This document shows, one piece after another, positions 44,614 to 51,880 of a stretch of 64,000 bases of DNA. The DNA comes from Zoogloea sp. GTDB lineage: Bacteria > Pseudomonadota > Gammaproteobacteria > Burkholderiales > Rhodocyclaceae. The DNA is taken from assembly GCA_016703645.1 (NCBI GenBank), contig JADJBR010000004.1:567501-631500 (forward strand), written 5' to 3'. The translations under genes were made by a program, and so were the position numbers. The notes beneath the pieces are model-generated. The model was not told where the DNA came from, searched no databases, and worked only from the letters and a program-made list of their open reading frames with translations. How positions within the stretch are numbered: the stretch's first letter is position 1; every line of letters starts with the position of its first letter.

Positions 44614-45386
44614 GCACTTTCCCCGTCGAATTGAGAGGCGTATCCACCCGCTTCGGAAAGCAATGGATCCATCGGGGCATCGATCTGGCTGTTCCTGCCG
44701 GCGAGGTGGTGGCGCTGGTGGGCGGATCGGGCAGTGGCAAGACCACCCTGCTGCGCCAGATGGTGGGCCTGCTGCATCCGGCGGAGGGTGAGGTGAAGGT
44801 ATTCGGCGAGCGTCTTGATGCTGGAAGCCGCCACGAGCAGTTGGCCCGTCGCCGCCGTTTCGGAATGCTGTTTCAGCACGGGGCGCTGTTCTCGGCATTC
44901 ACCGTGTTCGCCAATATCGCCTTTCCCCTGCGTGAATTCGGCGTTCGGGACGAGGGGCTTCTCAGGGATCTGGTGCTGCTCAAGATGGCCATGGTCGAGT
45001 TGGAGCCGGACGTGGCCTTGCGCATGCCTGCCGAGCTTTCCGGCGGCATGGTCAAGCGCGTTGCCCTGGCCCGCGCCCTGGCCCTGGAACCCGAACTGCT
45101 GGTGCTGGATGAACCCACCGCCGGTCTCGATCCGGATCTGAGTTCCGCTTTCGTGGAGCTCATCCGTTCCCTCCACCGGGCGCTGGGTCTCACAGTGATA
45201 CTCGTCACCCATGACCTGGATACGCTGGCAGCCCTTGCGACCCGCGTCGCCGTGCTTTCCGCCGGGCGTATACTGGCCTTTGGCACCCTCGACGAAGTCA
45301 CCAACGTGCGTGATCCCTTCATTGACCGCTTCTTTCATGGCGCCCGCAGCCAGGCCGCACTGGCGCGGGGACTGGGGGCCGGCTGA
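44610..45386 (+). CDS. mlaF: MlaF-type ABC ATPase
   Basis: The ATPase subunit of the MCE lipid transporter. The 258 residues have Walker A VGGSGSGKTT (about 38-47), Q-loop MLFQHGALFSAFTVF, signature ELSGGMVKRVALARAL, Walker B LLVLDEPTAGLDP and H-loop LVTHD. The GALF and LSGGM forms are typical of the MlaF group. The start at 44610 overlaps the permease stop (ATGA), and the stop shares one base with the MCE gene start (TGATG). Confidence 0.93.
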   Translation: MSTFPVELRGVSTRFGKQWIHRGIDLAVPAGEVVALVGGSGSGKTTLLRQMVGLLHPAEGEVKVFGERLDAGSRHEQLARRRRFGMLFQHGALFSAFTVFANIAFPLREFGVRDEGLLRDLVLLKMAMVELEPDVALRMPAELSGGMVKRVALARALALEPELLVLDEPTAGLDPDLSSAFVELIRSLHRALGLTVILVTHDLDTLAALATRVAVLSAGRILAFGTLDEVTNVRDPFIDRFFHGARSQAALARGLGAG

Positions 45387-46330
45387 TGGAAAACCGCGCC
45401 CATGCCATCGCCACCGGTCTCTTTGCCCTCTTTCTGAGTGCGGCGGTGGTGCTTGCCCTGTGGTGGTTCTCCGACCGGCGCGAGGTCACCCGGGATCTGG
45501 TGCTGGTGAGCGCGGGTAGTGTCAACGGACTCAATCCCCAGGCGACTGTCCGCTACCGGGGCATCGTGGCCGGCAAGGTCGCGCAGATCGCCCTTGATCC
45601 GGCCGATCTGCGCCAGGTGCTGGTAACCGTGCGCATCCGTGCCGATCTGCCTGTTACAACGGCAACGCGGGCCCGAATGGCTACCCAGGGGGTGACGGGG
45701 CTGGCCTTCATAGCCCTGGATGACCCAGGCACCGTCACCGAGCCGCTGACGGGGAAAGGGGGGCTGCCACCGCGGATCCCCCTCGCGCCGAGCCTGGTGG
45801 AAGAGTTTTCGAGTACGGCTCTGGAAACCCTCCGGCAGTTGCGCGACATGACCGAACGCCTCGCGACACTGACCCGGGCAGACAATCTCAAGCGCGTGGA
45901 CAACACCCTGGCCAGCCTGGAGGCGGCAAGCCGTGGATTGGACAGGACCCTGCAGGAGGCACCTCGTACCCTCGCCGCGGTACGGCAGGTCTTCAGCAAG
46001 GACAGACTGGCTCGGGTGGATCGAACCCTTCAGAACCTCGAACGTGCCAGCGCAGAGGCCGCTCCGCTGGCGATCGAGGGGCGCAAGCTGCTGGGCCGGT
46101 TGCAATCCCTGAGCGAACGCCTGGACAGTCTGGCGGGTGCGGCGGGGGAAGGGTTGGCGGGCAGCACCTTGCCACGTTTCAATCTGCTCCTGCAGGAACT
46201 CACCACCACTTCGCGCCAGCTTTCCGAGTTGCTTGACGAGATCGATTCCTCACCCCAGATGCTCATCCTGGGGCGGGGCAAGCCACTGCCCGGGCCTGGC
46301 GAGGCCGGATTCAGGGAGCCGGCGCAATGA
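45386..46330 (+). CDS. mlaD: MCE-domain (MlaD-type) substrate-binding protein
   Basis: An inner-membrane-anchored periplasmic protein whose MCE domains form a hexameric ring that carries lipids. The 314 residues have one N-terminal transmembrane helix (about 9-28, GLFALFLSAAVVLALWWF), an MCE domain (about 38-115, with VNGLNPQATVRYRGIVAGKV), and a long helical tail (about 130-290). The tail is heptad-like, as in PqiB/YebT-type proteins rather than short MlaD. It ends overlapping the lipoprotein gene by ATGA. Confidence 0.9.
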   Translation: MENRAHAIATGLFALFLSAAVVLALWWFSDRREVTRDLVLVSAGSVNGLNPQATVRYRGIVAGKVAQIALDPADLRQVLVTVRIRADLPVTTATRARMATQGVTGLAFIALDDPGTVTEPLTGKGGLPPRIPLAPSLVEEFSSTALETLRQLRDMTERLATLTRADNLKRVDNTLASLEAASRGLDRTLQEAPRTLAAVRQVFSKDRLARVDRTLQNLERASAEAAPLAIEGRKLLGRLQSLSERLDSLAGAAGEGLAGSTLPRFNLLLQELTTTSRQLSELLDEIDSSPQMLILGRGKPLPGPGEAGFREPAQ

Positions 46331-46974
46331 GTGTCTTTCCACGGGAGTTCCCATCGGCCATGCTGCGCGCCACCCTAGCCCTGATTCCGCTCACCCTGGT
46401 GACCGCCTGTGGCGGTCTGCCACCGTCGACGGCCACGCTTTCGGTGCATGATTTCGGCCCCCTTGAGGCGGTCGCACCGGAGCAGGCGGACTTTCCTTTG
46501 CGCAGCGTTGAGGTGGTTCCTGCCCCCTGGCTGGCGTCCAATGCCATGGTGTATCGCCTTGTCCATGTGCAGCCGACGCGCCGGCAGGCTTTCAAGGACA
46601 ATCGTTGGGCTGCCCAGCCGGCGCAGCTGGTGGAACTGGTTCTCAAGCGGGGGTTGCACGCCGGAGAGTCGGCGCTCCCGGCGGGGGGGTGTCGCCTGCG
46701 GGTAGACCTGGATGAGTTCTACCAGCGCTTCGATTCTTCCCAGGCCAGCCGGGGGAGCATCGAGGCCCGGGTTGCGCTTCTTGCGCCACGGGCTGATCAA
46801 CCACTGGCGGTGCGGGCGTTTACCCTGGATCATGTTGCGCCGACACCCGATGCCGCTGGAGGGGTGCTTGCACTCAGAGCGGCCACCCTGCAGCTTGATC
46901 GTGACATCCGCGACTGGCTGCGGGGCCTTGACGGGCGTGTCGGCGCAGGTGTGCGTGCCCGCTGCGGCGCCTGA
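46327..46974 (+). CDS. ABC-type transport auxiliary lipoprotein (PqiC-like)
   Basis: A 215-residue lipoprotein with a signal ending LTLVTACGG (lipobox before Cys), the first Met at 46327 and another at 46360 which would give a more compact signal peptide. The mature part matches the PqiC/ABC_trans_aux layout: a conserved beta-rich start (LSVHDFGPLE), then SVEVVPAPWLASNAMVYRL, DNRWAAQPAQLVELVL and a C-terminal helical end. In the Pqi system this protein links the MCE tunnel to the outer membrane. A weak hairpin lies after the stop at 46986-47003. Confidence 0.85.
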   Translation: MSVFPREFPSAMLRATLALIPLTLVTACGGLPPSTATLSVHDFGPLEAVAPEQADFPLRSVEVVPAPWLASNAMVYRLVHVQPTRRQAFKDNRWAAQPAQLVELVLKRGLHAGESALPAGGCRLRVDLDEFYQRFDSSQASRGSIEARVALLAPRADQPLAVRAFTLDHVAPTPDAAGGVLALRAATLQLDRDIRDWLRGLDGRVGAGVRARCGA

Positions 46975-47030
46975 TTTTTTCGTGACCGGCAGGGACTTGC
47001 CGGCATTTCAATAGCCTGGAGGAGAACACC

Positions 47031-47831
47031 ATGAATGCAGTGCCCGACCTCAATTCCGAACCTTTCCTGCTGCGTGCCGATGCCGACGGGGTGTGCACGC
47101 TCACCTTGAATCGGCCTGGCCAGTTCAATGCCTTGTCCCGGGAGATGCTTGAAGCCCTGCTTGCCGAACTGGAGGCCATTGCCGCCGACAGGTCGGTGCG
47201 GGTGGTCGTCCTCGCCGGAGCGGGCAAGGCCTTCTGTGCCGGCCATGATCTCAAGGAAATGCGCGGCAACTACACCAAGGCTTTCCATCAGGCCCTGTTC
47301 CGTCTGTGCGGCAAGGTCATGATGCAGATCGTCAACATGCCGCAGCCGGTGGTTGCGCGCATCCATGGCATCGCGACGGCAGCGGGCTGCCAGCTGGTCT
47401 CCATGTGTGATCTGGCGGTGGCGTCGGATGTGGCCCGCTTCGCCGTGTCGGGGATCAACGTCGGTCTCTTCTGTGCCACGCCGAGCGTGGGGCTGTCTCG
47501 CAACATGGGGCGCAAGGAAGCCTTCGAGATGCTCGTGACCGGTGATTTCATCGATGCCGCCGAAGCCCGTCGGCGCGGGCTTGTGAACCGCGTGGTGCCG
47601 CTTGAGGCGCTGGACGAGGAGGTGGCACGCCTTACGGCCTCCATCTGTGCCAAGTCTCCTGCGGCCATCGCGATGGGCAAGCAGATGTTCTATGGCCAGC
47701 TCGAGATGGGGCTTGATGCGGCCTATCAGCACGCGGCTGAAGTGATGGCCTGCAACATGATGTGTGAGGACGCCGCCGAGGGCATCGACGCCTTCATGGC
47801 CAAGCGCAAGCCCGTGTGGACGGGGAAATGA
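47031..47831 (+). CDS. Enoyl-CoA hydratase/isomerase-family protein lacking the usual catalytic glutamates
   Basis: A crotonase-fold protein of 266 residues. Oxyanion-hole segments are present: AGAGKAFCAGHDLKEM (about 62-77) and IHGIATAAGCQLVSMCDLAV (about 105-124). Where classical hydratases have Glu in the GGGCEL and PE motifs, this one reads GCQL and SGINVGLFC, so neither catalytic Glu is present. This pattern resembles the ECHDC3-type group, whose activity is uncertain. It has a strong GGAGG before the ATG, follows the MCE operon by 56 bases, and is followed by a TatD-type nuclease. Acyl-CoA genes lie nearby. Confidence 0.85.
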   Translation: MNAVPDLNSEPFLLRADADGVCTLTLNRPGQFNALSREMLEALLAELEAIAADRSVRVVVLAGAGKAFCAGHDLKEMRGNYTKAFHQALFRLCGKVMMQIVNMPQPVVARIHGIATAAGCQLVSMCDLAVASDVARFAVSGINVGLFCATPSVGLSRNMGRKEAFEMLVTGDFIDAAEARRRGLVNRVVPLEALDEEVARLTASICAKSPAAIAMGKQMFYGQLEMGLDAAYQHAAEVMACNMMCEDAAEGIDAFMAKRKPVWTGK

Positions 47832-47850
47832 GGCCTGCGCCGGGCAAGCC

Positions 47851-48660
47851 GTGCTGATCGATACCCACTGCCACCTGGATGCCGCCGAGTTTGACGGTGA
47901 TCGGGTGGCGGTGCTCGATGAAGCGCGCCGCGTCGGGGTGGGGGCCTTTCTGGTACCCGCGATCGGGGTGGGCAACTTTGATGCCGTGGCGGCGCTGAGC
48001 GCCGTCCATCCCGACTGCTGCCATGCCTACGGCATTCATCCGATGTATGTGCGGCAGGCGCAGGCATCCGACCTGGAATGCTTGCGTCAGCGGCTGGCTG
48101 AGGGGGGAGCGGTGGCGGTGGGCGAGATCGGGCTGGATGGCTTTGTGGCTGACGGTGACCTGCCCCTTCAGACTCGCTATTTCGAAGCGCAGCTCGGGCT
48201 GGCGCGGGAATTCGACCTGCCGGTGGTCCTGCATGTCCGCCGTGCCCAGGATGCCGTGCTCAAGCAATTGCGACGCTTCCGTCCCCGGGGCGGGATTGCA
48301 CACGCCTTCAACGGCAGTCGTCAGCAGGCCGAGGCCTTCATCGGCCTGGGGTTCCGGCTTGGGTTCGGGGGTGCGATGACTTACAGCGGATCGACGCGCA
48401 TCCGTGATCTGGCGGCAAGCCTGCCCCTGGAAAGCATTGTGCTGGAAACCGACGCGCCGGACATTCCCCCGGCCTGGGGGGCCGGGCAGCGCAATGCCCC
48501 GGCCAATCTGGGCCGTTTTGCCGAAGTGCTGGCAGGGCTGCGGGGGATCACGGTGGAGGAGGTGGTGCGGGTGACGGGGCGCAACGCCATGGATGCGATT
48601 CCCGGTCTGGCCCGCGTCAATCCTTTGCTGATGCCTGGGGTGTCTGACTGTGGGCGATGA
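47851..48660 (+). CDS. TatD-family metal-dependent hydrolase (deoxyribonuclease)
   Basis: An amidohydrolase-fold TatD protein of 269 residues from a GTG at 47851 (VLIDTHCHLD). Metal ligands are the two His in THCHLD, Glu in VGEIGLDGF, His in VLHVRRAQD, His in GIAHAFNGS and Asp in ETDAPDIPP. Family members are DNases or have RNA quality roles. The substrate of this one is unknown. It starts 20 bases after the crotonase. Its 3' end overlaps the convergent TetR gene by 44 bases. Confidence 0.9.
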   Translation: MLIDTHCHLDAAEFDGDRVAVLDEARRVGVGAFLVPAIGVGNFDAVAALSAVHPDCCHAYGIHPMYVRQAQASDLECLRQRLAEGGAVAVGEIGLDGFVADGDLPLQTRYFEAQLGLAREFDLPVVLHVRRAQDAVLKQLRRFRPRGGIAHAFNGSRQQAEAFIGLGFRLGFGGAMTYSGSTRIRDLAASLPLESIVLETDAPDIPPAWGAGQRNAPANLGRFAEVLAGLRGITVEEVVRVTGRNAMDAIPGLARVNPLLMPGVSDCGR

Positions 48661-49210
48661 GTGCCCGGATGTCGTCCTTCATGCGTGCGACGTCGCCATC
48701 AAATTTTTCGTAGTTCATCATCGAAACGCCGAAAACGTAGGCATACAGGAGCATGCTGCGGGTGGACGCCTCGTGCATCGGTACGCCACAGGCCAGGAAC
48801 AGCTCTCGGGCGCAACGCAGTCGCCAGGTGTCCACTTCCTCCACGATGGCTGCGGCCGCCTCATCGCGGCGGGCCCATTCGCGCATGGCCAGCTCGATGA
48901 GGATGCCCTTGCGGTTGCGGCTGGTGCTATAGACATCGATGACCCTGAAGATCTGTGCTTCCTCGCTTCCGGCTTCCGGGCGGGTCTGCTTGATGATGTC
49001 GCGGATGCGGCCGTCCTTCCAGGTTTCCAGAACGCCCGAGAGGAGATCCTGACGGTCTTTGAAATGCCAGTAGAAGCTGCCCTTGGTGACATGCAGCCGT
49101 TTGGCAAGAACCTCCACGCGCACCCCTGTGACGCCCTCGTCCGCGAGGGTGTCGAGGGCGGTCTGGATCCAGGTTTCGCGGTCAAGCTGGGCACGCGGTG
49201 TCTTTTCCAT
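48617..49210 (-). CDS. TetR-family transcriptional regulator, probably of acyl-CoA/ETF genes
   Basis: A 197-residue repressor-type protein with an N-terminal helix-turn-helix (about 10-57, with VEVLAKRLHVTKGSFYWHFK) and a C-terminal ligand domain (about 80-185). The start at 49210 (MEKTPRAQLDRETW) was chosen by family length. A Met ten codons upstream is possible but lies across the operator. It is divergent from etfBA, with a perfect palindrome between them, so control of its own gene and etfBA is likely. Ligands of relatives are often acyl-CoAs, which is inference here. Confidence 0.88.
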   Translation of the reverse strand: MEKTPRAQLDRETWIQTALDTLADEGVTGVRVEVLAKRLHVTKGSFYWHFKDRQDLLSGVLETWKDGRIRDIIKQTRPEAGSEEAQIFRVIDVYSTSRNRKGILIELAMREWARRDEAAAAIVEEVDTWRLRCARELFLACGVPMHEASTRSMLLYAYVFGVSMMNYEKFDGDVARMKDDIRALIAHSQTPQASAKD

Positions 49211-49239
49211 ACGGCGTAGTATTGACGGTTTGAGAACCA

Positions 49240-49251
49240 TACGGTACCGTA
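49240..49251. promoter_or_regulatory. Palindromic operator TACGGTACCGTA between TetR and etfB
   Basis: A perfect 12-bp palindrome lies 30 bases upstream of the TetR start. A possible minus promoter (TTGTCA, 17 bases, GTATGG) and a possible plus promoter (TTGACG at 49222, 17 bases, TACCGT) both run across it, so a bound TetR could block both directions. Confidence 0.6.
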
Positions 49252-49440
49252 CTGAAAGTGACAAAGCAAGGTAGCCTGTGAGAAGCTGGCAACTGCTGTA
49301 CCGAACTGGTGTTCGCGTGTCGTCGCGCCCCAGCTCGGGGTCGGAGAAAAGGTTTGCGGGCGGCTCCCCTTGCGGGAGGCTTCGTATCGCTGCAAGCCCA
49401 TAAAACTGGTGGAGAAATTCCAATTTCAAGGAGCACAGCA

Positions 49441-50190
49441 TTGAAGATTCTGGTTCCCGTAAAACGTGTGGTTGATTACAACGTCAAGGTCCGCGTTAAG
49501 AGCGACGGTACCGGCGTGGATATTGCCAACGTCAAGATGTCCATGAACCCCTTTGACGAGATTGCCGTCGAGGAGGCCGTGCGCCTGAAGGAGGCCGGCG
49601 TGGCCACCGAGGTGGTTGCCGTGTCCTGCGGAGTGGGTGCCTGTCAGGAAACCCTGCGCACCGCCATGGCCATCGGAGCCGACCGCGGCATCCTCGTCGA
49701 GACTGACGCGGAGCTGCAGCCCCTGGCCGTGGCCAAGCTGCTCAAGGCCGTGTGCGACAAGGAGCAGCCCCAGGTGGTGATCTGCGGCAAGCAGGCCATC
49801 GACGATGATGCCAACCAGACCGGTCAGATGCTCTCGGCGCTGATGGGCTGGCCCCAGGCCACCTTTGCCTCCAAGGTGGCTGTGAGCGCGGGCAAGGCCA
49901 CCGTGACCCGTGAGATCGACGGTGGCCTCGAGACCCTCGAGATTGCCCTGCCGGCCGTGGTTACCACCGATCTGCGCCTCAACGAGCCGCGTTACGCGAC
50001 GCTCCCCAACATCATGAAGGCCAAGAAGAAGCCGCTTGAAACCATCAAGCCGGCTGATCTGGGGGTGGATGTGACGCCCCGTCTGACGACCCTGAAGGTT
50101 GTCGAACCGCCGAAGCGCAGCGCCGGCGTGATGGTGGCTGACGTGGCTCAGCTAGTCGACAAACTCAAGAACGAAGCGAAGGTGCTGTGA
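49441..50190 (+). CDS. etfB: Electron transfer flavoprotein, beta subunit
   Basis: The AMP-binding beta subunit of ETF, which takes electrons from acyl-CoA dehydrogenases and passes them to ETF-ubiquinone oxidoreductase. The 249 residues start [18 protein letters not shown] and contain [17 protein letters not shown], the AMP-binding region [16 protein letters not shown], and [20 protein letters not shown]. Initiation is at a rare TTG at 49441, decided by AAGGAG seven bases upstream. Upstream in-frame codons have no family similarity. The 230-base region before it holds the shared operator and a leader of about 180 bases. Its stop overlaps the etfA start (TGATG). Confidence 0.96.
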   Translation: MKILVPVKRVVDYNVKVRVKSDGTGVDIANVKMSMNPFDEIAVEEAVRLKEAGVATEVVAVSCGVGACQETLRTAMAIGADRGILVETDAELQPLAVAKLLKAVCDKEQPQVVICGKQAIDDDANQTGQMLSALMGWPQATFASKVAVSAGKATVTREIDGGLETLEIALPAVVTTDLRLNEPRYATLPNIMKAKKKPLETIKPADLGVDVTPRLTTLKVVEPPKRSAGVMVADVAQLVDKLKNEAKVL

Positions 50191-51131
50191 TGACGGTTCT
50201 GGTTATTGCCGAGCACGACAACGCGTCCCTGAAGGGCGCAACCCTCAATACGGTTACGGCTGCAAGCCGGCTGGGTGGTGACATCGCCGTGCTGGTGGTG
50301 GGCTCTGCTGCGGGCGCCGTCGTCGAGGCCGCCGCGAAGCTGGCGGGAGTGAGCAAGGTGCTGGTGGCCGACTCCGCCGCCTTTGGCGACCAGTCCGCTG
50401 AAAACGTGGCCGCCCAGATCCTCGCTGTCGTTGGTGCTTCTGGCGCATCCATCAGCCACGTGCTGGCACCCGCCACCACCTACGGCAAGAACGTGCTGCC
50501 CCGTGTCGCGGCCCTGCTGGATGTGGCCCAGATCTCCGAGATCGTGGGCATCGAGTCCGCCGACACCTTCGTGCGCCCGATCTACGCCGGCAATGCCTTG
50601 GCAACGGTCAAGTCTGCCGATCCGGTCAAGGTCATCACCGTGCGCACCACCGCTTTCGAAGCGGCGGGCGACGGCGGGGCGGCGACTGTCGAGCATGTCA
50701 CTCCGGTGGCCGACTGTGGTTTGTCGAAGCTGCTCGGCCGTGAGCTCACCAAGTCGGCCCGTCCCGAGCTGGGTGCCGCCAAGATCATCGTTTCCGGCGG
50801 CCGTGGCATGGGCAGCGGGGAGAACTATCAAGCCATCCTCGCGCCCCTGGCCGACAAGCTGGGGGCCGCCCTGGGTGCCAGCCGGGCGGCAGTGGATGCG
50901 GGATACGTGCCCAACGACTACCAGGTGGGGCAGACCGGCAAGATCGTAGCGCCCCAGCTCTATCTGGCCGTGGGCATCTCCGGTGCCATTCAGCATCTGG
51001 CTGGCATGAAGGACTCCAAGGTGATCGTGGCGATCAACAAGGATCCGGAGGCGCCGATCTTCCAGGTGGCCGATTACGGTCTGGTGGCCGACCTGTTCGA
51101 GGCGGTTCCCCAATTGACCGCCGCGGTCTGA
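50190..51131 (+). CDS. etfA: Electron transfer flavoprotein, alpha subunit
   Basis: The FAD-binding alpha subunit of ETF. The 313 residues from the ATG at 50190 begin [20 protein letters not shown]. The C-terminal FAD domain holds [50 protein letters not shown] and [23 protein letters not shown] three bases upstream could add one residue. It is coupled to etfB, and together with the acyl-CoA dehydrogenase 750 bases downstream it forms an oxidation unit. Confidence 0.96.
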   Translation: MTVLVIAEHDNASLKGATLNTVTAASRLGGDIAVLVVGSAAGAVVEAAAKLAGVSKVLVADSAAFGDQSAENVAAQILAVVGASGASISHVLAPATTYGKNVLPRVAALLDVAQISEIVGIESADTFVRPIYAGNALATVKSADPVKVITVRTTAFEAAGDGGAATVEHVTPVADCGLSKLLGRELTKSARPELGAAKIIVSGGRGMGSGENYQAILAPLADKLGAALGASRAAVDAGYVPNDYQVGQTGKIVAPQLYLAVGISGAIQHLAGMKDSKVIVAINKDPEAPIFQVADYGLVADLFEAVPQLTAAV

Positions 51132-51162
51132 GCCGGCGAAACGACCCCCGGGGCTGGCCCGA

Positions 51163-51828
51163 GTGAACCTTCAGCCCGACCTCTTCTCCGGAGCCTGGCA
51201 TGTCTTTGCCGCGCTCTGCGGGTTGGGGGTCGCGCTCTGGATCGCGCGGACGGCGCCGTGGCGCCGCCTGCTTGACGGGCATCAGCTTAACGCCATCCTC
51301 GGCGCGGCTGTCATCCTCACGCTGCTGTGGAGCCTCAACGCCGGGGTCTACCCCGGGCTGAACCTCCATCTGCTGGGTGCCATGGCGGCAACCCTGATCT
51401 TCGGGCCGCAGTTGGCCCTGGTGGTACTCGGCCTGGCCCTGGCCGGCGTGACCCTCAACGGCAGCGTCGAGTGGGGCGCCTACCCCATCAACTTCCTGGT
51501 GATGGGCGTCATCCCGGTGGCCTTCGGCAGCCTCTACTTCACCCTCATCGAGCGCTGGCTGCCGCGGCACTTTTTTGTCTATATATTTGTCAATGCCTTC
51601 ATCGGCGCTGCGGTGATCGTCCTGCTCCAGGGCCTCGTCGCTTCGCTGGCCCTCTTTGCTGCCGGTGCTTACCCGGCGGACAAGCTGCTGTCCGAATACC
51701 TGCCTTTCTTTCTGCTGCTGGGTTTTGCCGAAGCATGGCTGTCGGGCATGGCCCTGACCCTGCTGGTGGTGTATTGCCCCGAGTGGGTGGCGAGTTTCGA
51801 TGACAGAAGTTACCTGATGAACAAGTAA
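51163..51828 (+). CDS. CbiM-like energy-coupling-factor membrane protein
   Basis: A 221-residue membrane protein with six or so hydrophobic segments, starting at a GTG (51163). Segments LNAGVYPGLNLHLLGAMAAT and VEWGAYPINFLVMGVIP resemble the CbiM/NikM core of ECF nickel and cobalt permeases, including a loop rich in small and polar residues. The conserved N-terminal His of CbiM (M-H-I-x-[DE]) is not seen, and no CbiN, CbiQ or CbiO gene is adjacent, so metal transport is not certain. It lies between etfA and the acyl-CoA dehydrogenase on the same strand, 31 and 52 bases away. Confidence 0.65.
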   Translation: MNLQPDLFSGAWHVFAALCGLGVALWIARTAPWRRLLDGHQLNAILGAAVILTLLWSLNAGVYPGLNLHLLGAMAATLIFGPQLALVVLGLALAGVTLNGSVEWGAYPINFLVMGVIPVAFGSLYFTLIERWLPRHFFVYIFVNAFIGAAVIVLLQGLVASLALFAAGAYPADKLLSEYLPFFLLLGFAEAWLSGMALTLLVVYCPEWVASFDDRSYLMNK

Positions 51829-51880
51829 GCCGGCCTGACGGGTCGTAAAACCTAAAACAACATTCCGTGGAGAAAAAACA

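Noticed and set aside
42067-44898. 943-codon minus-strand frame across ppx and mlaE
   Set aside because: Antisense shadow with a His/Gln/Gly-rich product and no motifs. Both plus-strand genes are certain.
46986-47003. Hairpin after the PqiC-like gene as a terminator
   Set aside because: The stem is only 6 bp, with no T run. It is too weak to list as a feature.
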